A stretch of DNA of 64,000 bases, taken from Paenibacillus sp. PCH8. Its GTDB lineage: Bacteria > Bacillota > Bacilli > Paenibacillales > Paenibacillaceae. The DNA is taken from contig NZ_PKQK01000001.1 in the NCBI RefSeq assembly GCF_002968835.1, positions 2,604,001-2,668,000 of the forward strand. Direction: 5' to 3'. The notes beneath the pieces were generated by a model. It was not told the DNA's origin, searched no databases, and was given only the letters and a program-made list of their open reading frames with translations. The translations under genes and the position numbers were made by a program. Below, in pieces: positions 38,388 to 46,576 of the stretch (within the stretch, counting starts at the first letter, position 1; each line of letters opens with the position of its first letter).

Positions 38388-38456
38388 ATCAAGCAAAGTA
38401 ATCAATAAAAAATTAATTGAGATACTCATTCATAGTATCGTCTGTATAACAATAGT

Positions 38457-38489
38457 AAAAGGAGCTTGCCTCGTGGCAGCTCCTTTTTG
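38457..38489 (+). terminator. Terminator after SLH surface protein gene
   Basis: AAAAGGAGCT and AGCTCCTTTTT pair around TGCCTCGTGGC. Confidence 0.8.
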
Positions 38490-38661
38490 TCGTAATAGGC
38501 ACGTAGTTCATTCATGTAATTGGCAGCTATGTGTGAAATGTCATTTGACAAGAAAATGGTCTGTATGCTGAAACAGTAAAGTATATGAAAATAAAATTAG
38601 GTGAGAATCCTTTGTTAACAAGGGTGATGTTGGAGAATTAATAGACAGTCATCTTAATAAC

Positions 38662-39993
38662 TCAACTTTCGCAGCTCAAATCCCCAAACAAACCCTTGAT
38701 ATAGTTGGGTAAACCAGCGATCCAGTCGTGTAGTTGACAAAAAACAGATATTTTTTTCGTTTTTGCCTCTGCCATTTCAAGAAATAAAGTCATCCGTTGC
38801 TGAAGCGCGGTTTGAAAGTCTAGATCTCGAACTTCATCAGCAAAAAGGAAGAAGAGCCCACCGAGCGTCCGATCATCACTGGATTCGCGCCGTTCGTATT
38901 CCGTGGCTAAATAACGGCTGAGTACAACCGTTGTATGGCTAATCAATTGGTCAAAAGAACGACCTTGAAATTCGGTTCCCAATTTCAAGTAGCTTTTGGT
39001 AACTTTAAAAAAGGTTTCAATACTCCAACGCATGCCGTAGATTCGTACGATTTCTACTGAATCCAACGTCACGTCCGTACTTAAAATGGCGAGCCATTCC
39101 CGTTTTTTATTCCGATTGCGGACAAAAACAAGCTTCACTTGCAGACCGCATGCAGTGTGTACAATTACGGCACCTTTGACTTCTTTCGAATCCGATTTGG
39201 GCAGGGTTTGAAACACTTCACATAGGGTCATTTTCTTTCCTTGTAAGACATATCGTTGCTTTAATTCCTTGACCATTCCAATGACAGGAAGACCTCTGTC
39301 CGTGAGCTCGCGAAGCAGTGGCGCTTGCGTAAACCAGCTATCCATAATCACGTAGTCAGCTGTGAATCCTGTATGTAAAGCTTGGTCCAGCAAGCTCACA
39401 ACCGCATCTGGCTTGCGGGAAAAAGCCTCCATTCGGCGTTTGTACCCGTGGCTACGTCTGGAAAGATGGGAAGCCATTTCGCATAGACGATTCGCTATTT
39501 TGGCTGAGGACAGCATGACAAAATCTAGCGGAGCAAAGCTAAAACCGTCGGACCAGCCAAGCGTGAGCATGGTATATTCCTTCGTGAATTTGCCTGTAGA
39601 GTGGTCAAACACACGTGCGAGCAGCGCTACTTTTTTACTCCGGTTTCGGCTAAGTACCGAATCGTCAACGATAAATACACGCACCCGTTTGGAGGAAATA
39701 AGCGTTTCAAAATGGCGTACGATCCGGAGACTTAACATCTGCAAAAATCGTCGCCACGCAAAAGAAGATTGATTCAAGAACCGATAGATGACAGCTTTAC
39801 CGGGAAGGTCTGCTCCGCGGTCGCTCTCCAAAAGGCGAAACCAGATCTTCCCTTCGAAGACCAACGAGAACACAATTTGAAAGACGGCTAGACTTGAAAG
39901 ACCAAAAGAGTTAGAAATACCAGCGTTTCGTAGAGATTTCCCAATGCGAAGTGTCGCAAAAAGTTTGGAGAAACGGGACTGTTCAGATAGGGA
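38662..39993 (-). pseudogene. IS4-type transposase, 5'-truncated
   Basis: A long frame with all three catalytic regions: FIVDDSVLSRNRSKK, YVIMDSWFT and YGMRWSIETFF. The transposase frame reads back beyond GTG 39873 (SRFSKLFATLRIGKSLRN) to a stop at 39997, with no start codon or binding site. At about 39985 the sequence passes into the remnant of another gene on the same strand. So the element lost its 5' end and probably cannot move by itself, unless GTG 39873 is used. Terminal inverted repeats were not found. Confidence 0.75.
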
Positions 39994-40410
39994 ATGTTAA
40001 TAATCGTGTCAAAAAAGTCCTTATCCCCGGTTAACTTTTCGTTGAAATAATCATTTTGGAGAGCAATTGTCGTCGTATGATCGGTATATCCTAGTGAGAC
40101 AGTATCTGATGAGAGGATTGCGTAATATCCCTGAGACATCTTGCTCTGATTGAATGTTCCATCGTTAATGGTGTTGATGTAACTGCCAAGTAAATCGGGT
40201 AGAATTTTTCATGGAACCGCCGCCTTTCGGAGTTTGTAGGGCATTCACCCAATCTCCAGAGTAAACCTCGGTTTCTCCCTATCTAGCTGTTCCTTTACCA
40301 TGAGGTTTCCCGTTTAAAACTTCGCCATAGTACGTCGCTCCATCTGACAATTTTAGGTTTACTTTCTTCGATGCTGCTTCTGTTGGAATAGAGCCCCCAG
40401 TTCACAAAAG
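39985..40410 (-). pseudogene. Broken MORN-repeat protein next to the IS remnant
   Basis: On the minus strand: VNLKLSDGATYYGEVLNGKPHGKGTA and GETEVYSGDW (MORN motifs), then after a frameshift LLGSYINTINDGTFNQSKMS and DTIINIPYL. Stops and a frameshift near 40215 break it, and the transposase remnant cuts its 3' end. Function of the parent protein is unknown. Confidence 0.55.
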
Positions 40411-40526
40411 GTTTTCCTCAGAAGATATGTAAGACATTCCATTGCCCTAATTCATGAAACGAAAGGGTAAGTTATTTGTGTTAGAATGAGTTAGATTTGG
40501 ATGATGAAACGGTGGGGGCTTGGAAC

Positions 40527-41474
40527 ATGAACAAAACGGAGCGGCAACTTGCGATTACGCTTGAATTGCAGCGAAGAAAAATGCTAAGAGCAGAAGATTT
40601 AGCTGCTCAATTGGAGACAAGTGTACGTACGATATATCGAGATATTCAGGCATTAAGTGAAGCTGGCGTTCCTATTATGGGAGCTCCGGGTCATGGCTAT
40701 TCCCTTATGGAAGGATATTTTCTGCCCCCGGTAAGCTTCACCTCAGAAGAAGCCGTATCCCTGCTCATGGGAGCTGATTTTATCGAACAGAGATTGGATA
40801 CAGAATACGCGATGCAGGCTAAGTCGGCTCAACGAAAAATTGAAGCCATTTTACCAGAATCGGTTCGTAACGAATCAACACGTGTTCGAGAAACGATGCG
40901 ATTGCTTCATACGGTTGAACCTTTAACCAGAGCGAGAGTGAAAACATACCTCAACCAAATACGTAATGCCATTTTGGAGCAACGTAAGATCAGCTTTATG
41001 TACCTGAAAAAAATGCCAGGAACGGATGGCAATCGGTATAACATGCGTGAGGTTTCACCTTATGGACTCTCACTGGTTCAGGAGAATTGGGTGTTAATTG
41101 CACGTTGTGATCTGCGACAAGACATTCGTCATTTTCGTTTGTCACGCATGACTGAACTTTCCGTGCTGGAGGATCAATTCCTTTTGCCCCCGGATTTTGA
41201 TCTAAACAGTTATCGACCTCCTGACGACCGTAACGAACAAGTACTAATCAGGGCCAAACCTGAAGTCGCTGACAAAGTTATGGAGGCCCTTCATTTTTAT
41301 ATGGATGCATTTGAGGAGCAAGAGGAAGGTGTCATTTTTCATTTTCGTGTCCGCTATCCAGAGGAAATATTGCATTATTTACTTGGCTGGGGTGGAGATA
41401 TCGAGGTCTTGGAGCCGGAGTCTTTGCGCTTCCGAATGCAGGAAGTAGCCAAAAACATCTTAAAACACTACTGA
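40527..41474 (+). CDS. YafY-type HTH/WYL-domain transcriptional regulator
   Basis: N-terminal winged helix (DLAAQLETSVRTIYRDIQAL) followed by the WYL domain (residues ~140-220; VSPYGLSLVQENWVLIARCD) and a C-terminal WCX part. GGTGGGGG before ATG 40527. WYL domains sense nucleic-acid or nucleotide ligands and many control DNA repair or defence genes. The terminator overlaps the end of the gene. The next genes, DinB and EVE, are candidates for control. Confidence 0.85.
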   Translation: MNKTERQLAITLELQRRKMLRAEDLAAQLETSVRTIYRDIQALSEAGVPIMGAPGHGYSLMEGYFLPPVSFTSEEAVSLLMGADFIEQRLDTEYAMQAKSAQRKIEAILPESVRNESTRVRETMRLLHTVEPLTRARVKTYLNQIRNAILEQRKISFMYLKKMPGTDGNRYNMREVSPYGLSLVQENWVLIARCDLRQDIRHFRLSRMTELSVLEDQFLLPPDFDLNSYRPPDDRNEQVLIRAKPEVADKVMEALHFYMDAFEEQEEGVIFHFRVRYPEEILHYLLGWGGDIEVLEPESLRFRMQEVAKNILKHY

Positions 41475-41500
41475 CATACACCTGTCAGTAGTGTTTTTTT
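41463..41500 (+). terminator. Strong terminator overlapping the WYL gene end
   Basis: AAACACTACTGACA and TGTCAGTAGTGTTT form a 14-base perfect stem, followed by T run. Confidence 0.85.
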
Positions 41501-41541
41501 ATACTTTGGTATATCACAGATCAAGAGGAGTGGGTTGAAGG

Positions 41542-42108
41542 ATGAGAAGTACAACGGAAGTATTAAAAGCATTTGAAACGGCAGTAGAACGATATTTGGC
41601 AGAACTGAACAAATTGGATATGGGTAGCTTACTTGAAAAACAAAGTGAAGAGGAATGGTCCATTGGACAGATGTATGTACATTTGATTCAATCAGCGCTT
41701 TTCATGCATCTGCATAATATTGAGCAGTGTTTGAGTAGCAAGGATTCGGCGTTGAACGCGGATGAGAAAAAAACAGAACTGGGTAGACAAGTGTTTGAAT
41801 TAGGACAATTCCCACCCGTTCCCGTTAAAGTACCTGCTTCCCCGCAGTACACCCCGCAACCACCCGAGAGCATGGAGTCTTTGATCGATGGGCTTAACAT
41901 GGTCGTGGAACGGATGAGAAGTACAGAACCCCGTTTATACCAAGCATCGGTAAACAACAAAATACGTCATCCAAGGCTTGGCGCTCTAAACGCTCAGGAG
42001 TGGTTTTTGTTGATAGAGATGCACTACAGACATCATTTTTTACAATTGGATCGATTGATATCGAATCTGGAAATGTATACGAGAGAAGGGGATGGGATGT
42101 ATCTATGA
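41542..42108 (+). CDS. DinB-family protein
   Basis: 188 residues with a DinB four-helix pattern. Possible metal ligands: EEWSIGQMYVHLIQS (His) and MHYRHHFLQLDRL (His pair near the end). Such proteins are thiol-transferase-like or stress proteins. Its stop overlaps the start of the EVE gene (ATGA), so both are translated together. Confidence 0.8.
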   Translation: MRSTTEVLKAFETAVERYLAELNKLDMGSLLEKQSEEEWSIGQMYVHLIQSALFMHLHNIEQCLSSKDSALNADEKKTELGRQVFELGQFPPVPVKVPASPQYTPQPPESMESLIDGLNMVVERMRSTEPRLYQASVNNKIRHPRLGALNAQEWFLLIEMHYRHHFLQLDRLISNLEMYTREGDGMYL

Positions 42109-42581
42109 AACCAAATCAGGACCGCAGATATTGGATTGGCGTTGTATCTGCTTCTCATGTGGATGTAGCCGTAGAGGGCGGGTTTGCGCAGCTGTGCCAT
42201 GGCAAGGCAGCATTTTTGCGACAGATGTCCCAGGATGATTGGATGATATACTATTCTCCACGTACAGAGATATCAACAGGGAAGCCACTTCAGGCTTTTA
42301 CCGCTATTGGTCAGATTATCGACGACAGAATATACCAATACCAGATGTCCGATTCATTTGTACCCTTTCGTCGAGATCTCCGTTATCTTCCTTGTCAAGA
42401 AGTAAAGATTGCAGCGTTGTTAGACCAACTCAGTTTTACGCGTGGCAATCGCAATTGGGGGTTCCCATTTCGTAAAGGTCATTTTGAGATTGGGGCTGAA
42501 GATTTCATGATAATAGCTTCCGCGATGTTGGAAGATGAGACCCAGTCACTACTGGATACTAGTTTAAATCAGACATGTTAA
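42105..42581 (+). CDS. EVE-domain protein
   Basis: 158 residues starting at the ATG that overlaps the DinB stop: RYWIGVVSASHVDVAVEGGF, DDWMIYYSPR, FTAIGQIID and RNWGFPFRKGHFEI are the EVE (PUA-like) signature. EVE domains bind modified bases in DNA or RNA. The longer frame from 42000 lies within the DinB gene and was not used. Confidence 0.88.
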   Translation: MKPNQDRRYWIGVVSASHVDVAVEGGFAQLCHGKAAFLRQMSQDDWMIYYSPRTEISTGKPLQAFTAIGQIIDDRIYQYQMSDSFVPFRRDLRYLPCQEVKIAALLDQLSFTRGNRNWGFPFRKGHFEIGAEDFMIIASAMLEDETQSLLDTSLNQTC

Positions 42582-42588
42582 CCAAATG

Positions 42589-42619
42589 AAAAGGCCCATA
42601 GATTGTCTATGGACCTTTT
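42589..42619. terminator. Bidirectional terminator, second copy
   Basis: AAAAGGCCCATAGA and TCTATGGACCTTTT pair around TTG; it ends the EVE gene and the leftward YidD-like gene. Related to the hairpin at 31455. Confidence 0.7.
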
Positions 42620-42623
42620 CATT

Positions 42624-43130
42624 TTATGGATAATCATATCCTCCACCGTTGATATTACATTTCCGAAGACGCTGGATTCCCAAGGAAAGACCTTTAATCG
42701 CCCCGTATTTCTCAATCGCTTGAATCATATACACCGAACAGCTTGGTTCAAAGCGACATTTGTTCCTCACTTCAATAGGGGCCAAACGTTGATAAATTCT
42801 AACACTCCATACCAGGATTGCTCCAGCACGTCGTAGAACGATGAAGAACATACTTGCTATGAAAACAATCTGGGCACTCAGCAAAGCGTATACTGGAATG
42901 AATAGATTCAGGAGATAGAAACAGTTTATAGAGATGATTAGCCCTGTGAATAATGCAAGTGTAACGTTAATCAAAGACTTCAACCAATTGATTTCTGGAA
43001 TAACATGAGTTCTTATATAGAAACTGCTTCGAGGATCGTTTTCTTCTTTATGTGTATGTAAGAGTCTAATCAGTTCTTCTTCGGATGGCATGTTATTATA
43101 TATCAGTTCCTCAGATTCTGAGTTTCTCAT
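42624..43130 (-). CDS. YidD-like protein with membrane extension, copy 2
   Basis: 168 residues, close copy of the protein at 31489: acidic N terminus (EELIRLLHTHKEEN), two membrane segments, YidD core (CRFEPSCSVYMIQAIEKYG, RLRKCNINGGGYDYP). The membrane segments differ more between copies than the YidD part, which is nearly unchanged, so selection seems to hold the YidD core. Follows the 74-residue partner after 13 bases. Confidence 0.78.
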   Translation of the reverse strand: MRNSESEELIYNNMPSEEELIRLLHTHKEENDPRSSFYIRTHVIPEINWLKSLINVTLALFTGLIISINCFYLLNLFIPVYALLSAQIVFIASMFFIVLRRAGAILVWSVRIYQRLAPIEVRNKCRFEPSCSVYMIQAIEKYGAIKGLSLGIQRLRKCNINGGGYDYP

Positions 43131-43143
43131 GATTGTTGTACGA

Positions 43144-43368
43144 TTAATGCATCTCTCTGTAGAAAATTAGCATATAATGATGCGTTGTAACGGGTTGCTG
43201 GAGACAACCAGGCTTCTCGGTAACGGCTAACGACTCCATGGATTGATAGATCCATCCGGATTGTGCTTTGTGATTGATGATATCGGCAAATAAATTAACA
43301 GCAGCCTGAGTATCACCTCGGTTTACTTGAACATTTTTCGGACCTGGAACGACTGTGTACTCTCTCAT
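43144..43368 (-). CDS. Small DUF4177-like protein, copy 2
   Basis: 74 residues, 70 identical by eye to the protein at 32008. Good binding site (GGAGG) before ATG. Upstream DNA, including TTATTTTACTATGGG and CTGTCGATTGAAACTTATTAG, is also shared with copy 1, so the promoter was duplicated with the pair. Confidence 0.7.
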   Translation of the reverse strand: MREYTVVPGPKNVQVNRGDTQAAVNLFADIINHKAQSGWIYQSMESLAVTEKPGCLQQPVTTHHYMLIFYREMH

Positions 43369-43631
43369 TTAGAATCCTCCTTTCATATGTTGGAATTATG
43401 GCAATAGACATTCCATTATTTTACTATGGGGACAGTAAACTGTCGATTGAAACTTATTAGATGAGATTGGATTCAATTACAGGCCATCTAACCGGATGTT
43501 TTTTTGTTGCTATTAAGGTTTAAATTCAAGTGGAAAAGTCAATAAAAGCTCTGTAAGCAACGCTGTACAATCCACCGAAAACCAGTACAATTGAACCTAT
43601 AAGAACATGAGATAAAGAGAGGTATTTCTCC

Positions 43632-44225
43632 ATGACAGATACAAGTGGGAATCGCAAAGTTGACGGCTACCTAAAGAAACTCAAAACGTGGCAGGAAGAG
43701 TCTACGAAGCTGAGAGAGATTATTCGGGATTTTGACCTGACTGAGGATATGAAATGGATGCATCCTTGTTACATGCTCGATGGGAAAAACATCGTCCTAA
43801 TCCATGGATTCAAAGAGTACGTGGCTATTCTGTTCTTCAAAGGTGCTCTGCTGAAGGATACACATGGCATTTTGGTCCAGCAAACGGAGAATGTACAGGC
43901 AGAACGCCAGCTTCGCTTCACCAGTCTGGAGCAGATTGTGGAGCAGGAGGCTATGATCAAAGCCTATATCCAGCAAGCGATTGAAGTGGAACAGGCAGGG
44001 CTGCAAGTGGAAATGAAAAAGACTGCCGAATATAGTGTTCCCGAGGAACTTCAGCAGCAATTCGATGAGAATCCTGCTTTTCGAGATGCATTTGAGGCAC
44101 TTACACCCGGACGGCAGCGGGCCTATCTCTATTATTTCTCACAACCGAAGCAATCCAAAACAAAAGTGTCACGAATCGAGAAGTGCATGCAGCCGATCCT
44201 GGAGGGCAAAGGATTGAATGATTAA
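43632..44225 (+). CDS. YdeI-like / DUF1801 protein, copy 2
   Basis: 197 residues; see the copy at 29924 for the domains. Differences from it cluster lightly in the second half (EQEAMIKAY, NPAFRDAF, SRIEKCMQ). AAAGAGAGG before ATG. The ~115 bases upstream match the upstream region of copy 1. Both copies look functional. Confidence 0.82.
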   Translation: MTDTSGNRKVDGYLKKLKTWQEESTKLREIIRDFDLTEDMKWMHPCYMLDGKNIVLIHGFKEYVAILFFKGALLKDTHGILVQQTENVQAERQLRFTSLEQIVEQEAMIKAYIQQAIEVEQAGLQVEMKKTAEYSVPEELQQQFDENPAFRDAFEALTPGRQRAYLYYFSQPKQSKTKVSRIEKCMQPILEGKGLND

Positions 44226-44270
44226 TTTATAACGAAATAATTGAGGGAAATTAAGAGTTAAAACGAGTTG

Positions 44271-44301
44271 AAAGCCTTTCAGATATAATCCGAAAGGCTT
44301 C
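44271..44301 (+). terminator. Terminator after YdeI copy 2
   Basis: AAAGCCTTTCAGAT and ATCCGAAAGGCTT; nearly the same hairpin as after pstB, including the following TTGCTGTT. Confidence 0.65.
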
Positions 44302-44345
44302 TTGCTGTTTTTGCTAGAAGTGTAGATAACAGGAGAGTGTCCCAT

Positions 44346-44603
44346 ATGATTCGAACTTACCAATACTATGCAATTTTTAATTTTGCTGAAGATGGAATTA
44401 ATGTTACATTTCCTGATTTGCCTGGATGTATTACCTGTGGAGATTCAGTTGAAGAAGCATTATGGATGGCGAAAGAAGCACTTGAATTATTTTTGGATGG
44501 AGAACCTGTTGAAGATATTCCGCCTCCTCAAAGAATGATGCCTCAATTTTTGAATCCTAATGATAAAGCATATCTAATTGAAGCAAGTATTACGTATTAT
44601 TGA
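44346..44603 (+). CDS. HicB-family antitoxin-like protein, no HicA partner
   Basis: 85 residues with the HicB fold: YYAIFNFAEDGINVTFPDLPGC, a Gly-Asp-Ser turn, EEALWMAKEALELFLDGE, and IPPPQR. No C-terminal DNA-binding domain is evident. ATG 44346 follows AGGAG at a good distance; GTG 44337 is too close. No HicA toxin gene is seen on either side, so it is an orphan, or acts on a toxin encoded elsewhere. Confidence 0.75.
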   Translation: MIRTYQYYAIFNFAEDGINVTFPDLPGCITCGDSVEEALWMAKEALELFLDGEPVEDIPPPQRMMPQFLNPNDKAYLIEASITYY

Positions 44604-44982
44604 TGAACTCTATGTTTACATATCTGAACTCACTAAACAGAATTTAGAATATCACCATGCTAAAGGTATCAAGGCGAATGTTTATAAGAAGACTCTTTAC
44701 ACATTTCATGCTTTGGCAACCGCGAATTTGATCTTAAGCGCTTCAACATAGATCGCGTAATTTCTTTGTAGTAAATATATGTTATAGATTTAAAGTTAAA
44801 GTCAACGTAACTTTATTTTTTTCTAGAGTATATAGTAACTGGAAAGACATATTTTTCACAATTTGTAATAAGAGAGCTATATAGGTATTATTAATAATCT
44901 TGGGGACAGTAAGATTATCCATATGATATAATTTAATTCAAACTATCAAATGGTTTGATATTGATTTATATTAGGAGGTAGT
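44604..44982. other. 379-base AT-rich gap after hicB-like gene
   Basis: Nothing certain. A frame without a good start is open for 49 codons from 44602 to the stop at 44749 (DELYVYISELTKQNLEYHH...), which may be the rest of an older gene. The remainder is AT-rich and should hold the promoter of the gene at 44983. Confidence 0.4.
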
Positions 44983-45477
44983 ATGAACAAAAAAAATAAA
45001 ACATCAGTTTTACTATATTGTGCTTTGCTATTAATTTTTTTCTTAGCAATTGGGATTTACTACTTTAATAAAAATTCGTTTTTTGAAAAAAATCTGAATG
45101 ACTTCATTGAAAATGAGAATTTGAATCATATCTCACTACAAAAGTTAAGTAATAAGGAATATTATATTTTTAGCCCTTCCCATATTTATATCTATCGGGG
45201 ACCTAAGGATTATAACGAATCTACGACAACTGATAGAAACGGCATACTCATTGGAGGGTTGCAAAAAGGATCTTTAGGTTTAATTATTAATAATCTTGAG
45301 GTTATTAAGTTTGGAAACACATATTCGATAATAATTGATGGAAAAGCTCGTGAATATCAATATAATGGAGAAAAGTATCTTATTATTAAAGATTTTCGTA
45401 TTTGGAACCCTAGACCTGAAATGAAGATTTTATTTTCAAATGATAAAGGTGAGATAATATACAATACAGATTACTAA
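44983..45477 (+). CDS. Small AT-rich membrane-anchored protein of unknown function
   Basis: 164 residues with one N-terminal membrane helix (VLLYCALLLIFFLAIGIYYF) and a body outside, rich in Tyr, Ile and Asn. TTAGGAGG lies before ATG. Base composition is much lower in GC than the core genes, so it was probably acquired. No family recognised. Confidence 0.65.
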   Translation: MNKKNKTSVLLYCALLLIFFLAIGIYYFNKNSFFEKNLNDFIENENLNHISLQKLSNKEYYIFSPSHIYIYRGPKDYNESTTTDRNGILIGGLQKGSLGLIINNLEVIKFGNTYSIIIDGKAREYQYNGEKYLIIKDFRIWNPRPEMKILFSNDKGEIIYNTDY

Positions 45478-45515
45478 AAAGGAACCCCATAATAAATTAT
45501 GGGATTCCTTTTTTT
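45476..45515. terminator. Bidirectional terminator
   Basis: AAAAAGGAACCCCATAAT and TTATGGGATTCCTTTTTT; serves both the 44983 gene and the leftward gene at 45535. Confidence 0.8.
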
Positions 45516-45534
45516 AGAAAATTAATGTTATATA

Positions 45535-46443
45535 TTAAAATCTCCAACTTAGTGAAGTGTCGCTCATATCATCTACTCCGGTCGCGCCAGAAATCGCGAG
45601 AGATCCACTTTTTAAGTCTACTCCAAAGCTGATGGTATTATACAAGTGAGCATAGTGACCATATGCATTTGTAGAAATTGCGTTCGTATTATTCTTTTCA
45701 ACTTGGAATGCTACGTATCCACTGTGATTATTTACTGTACCACCAGAGGAAATATAAGTTCTAAGATCCACGTTAAATCCTATACCTGAAACTTTTTTAT
45801 GTTGAGCCTTTAAGGGATAATTATCAACAGCTGGATTAAGTCCAGTTTTAGCAGCTGCATAATTTCCATAATCGCTATTATTAATGTAAGTTAGATTAGG
45901 GTTAAAACTAATACCTGCAACATCGGTCAAACGATAGACTGGATATATCAGCCATCTAAAAGAGTTTTTAAGATTATAAGTCCCAGTAGATAGTTTAGTA
46001 GTACTTAAAGTCATCACCATCCAACTTGTTGTTGAAGTGTTACTATTATTAAAAGCATTGATTCCTTTTGATTGTTCTTCTAACAATGATCTTTGAATGA
46101 TTTTGATTGCTTCAGCCTCTGGAACTTCCGTAACTTCATGATTGGCAATTTTATAGTAGCTAGTTTCTTTATCTATAAGAATACTAGTAGTTTCTTTACC
46201 CACCTTCTCATTAAAAGTAGCATATTGTTCAGGAGTAAAGTTATCAATCTCATCTTGCGTAAAACCAAAGCTAGAAAGTCTGATTTTATCTTCTTCACTT
46301 AATAAAGTGTTATTAACTATTGAGGGAGAAGCCTGGGAAACGGAATAGGGTAAACTGCCAGAGGCAGGAGATGCACTAACAGAAGTAGCAGTAAACATGG
46401 TTGTCATTAAAAGTGTTAAACTTAGTACGGATTTAAATTTCAT
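45535..46443 (-). CDS. Secreted protein of unknown function
   Basis: Signal peptide (KSVLSLTLLMTTMFTATSVSA). A short region with FTQDEIDNFTPEQYATFNEK follows and then ~170 residues rich in Tyr, Asn and Ser that look beta-rich (AKTGLNPAVDNYPLKAQHKK, GYVAFQV). I chose ATG 46443, about 12 bases after AAGGA; the ATG at 46455 touches the binding site. AT-rich; no known domain recognised. Confidence 0.65.
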   Translation of the reverse strand: MKFKSVLSLTLLMTTMFTATSVSASPASGSLPYSVSQASPSIVNNTLLSEEDKIRLSSFGFTQDEIDNFTPEQYATFNEKVGKETTSILIDKETSYYKIANHEVTEVPEAEAIKIIQRSLLEEQSKGINAFNNSNTSTTSWMVMTLSTTKLSTGTYNLKNSFRWLIYPVYRLTDVAGISFNPNLTYINNSDYGNYAAAKTGLNPAVDNYPLKAQHKKVSGIGFNVDLRTYISSGGTVNNHSGYVAFQVEKNNTNAISTNAYGHYAHLYNTISFGVDLKSGSLAISGATGVDDMSDTSLSWRF

Positions 46444-46576
46444 TAAAATTATCATTCCTTCTTTGTGTATATTTGGGAATCGTATATTAATATATCACAC
46501 AATTCCAAATATGACCAATAGTTGGGTGTTTATATGTTTACTTGGACAAATTGTGATATTTTATTCGGATACAAGG

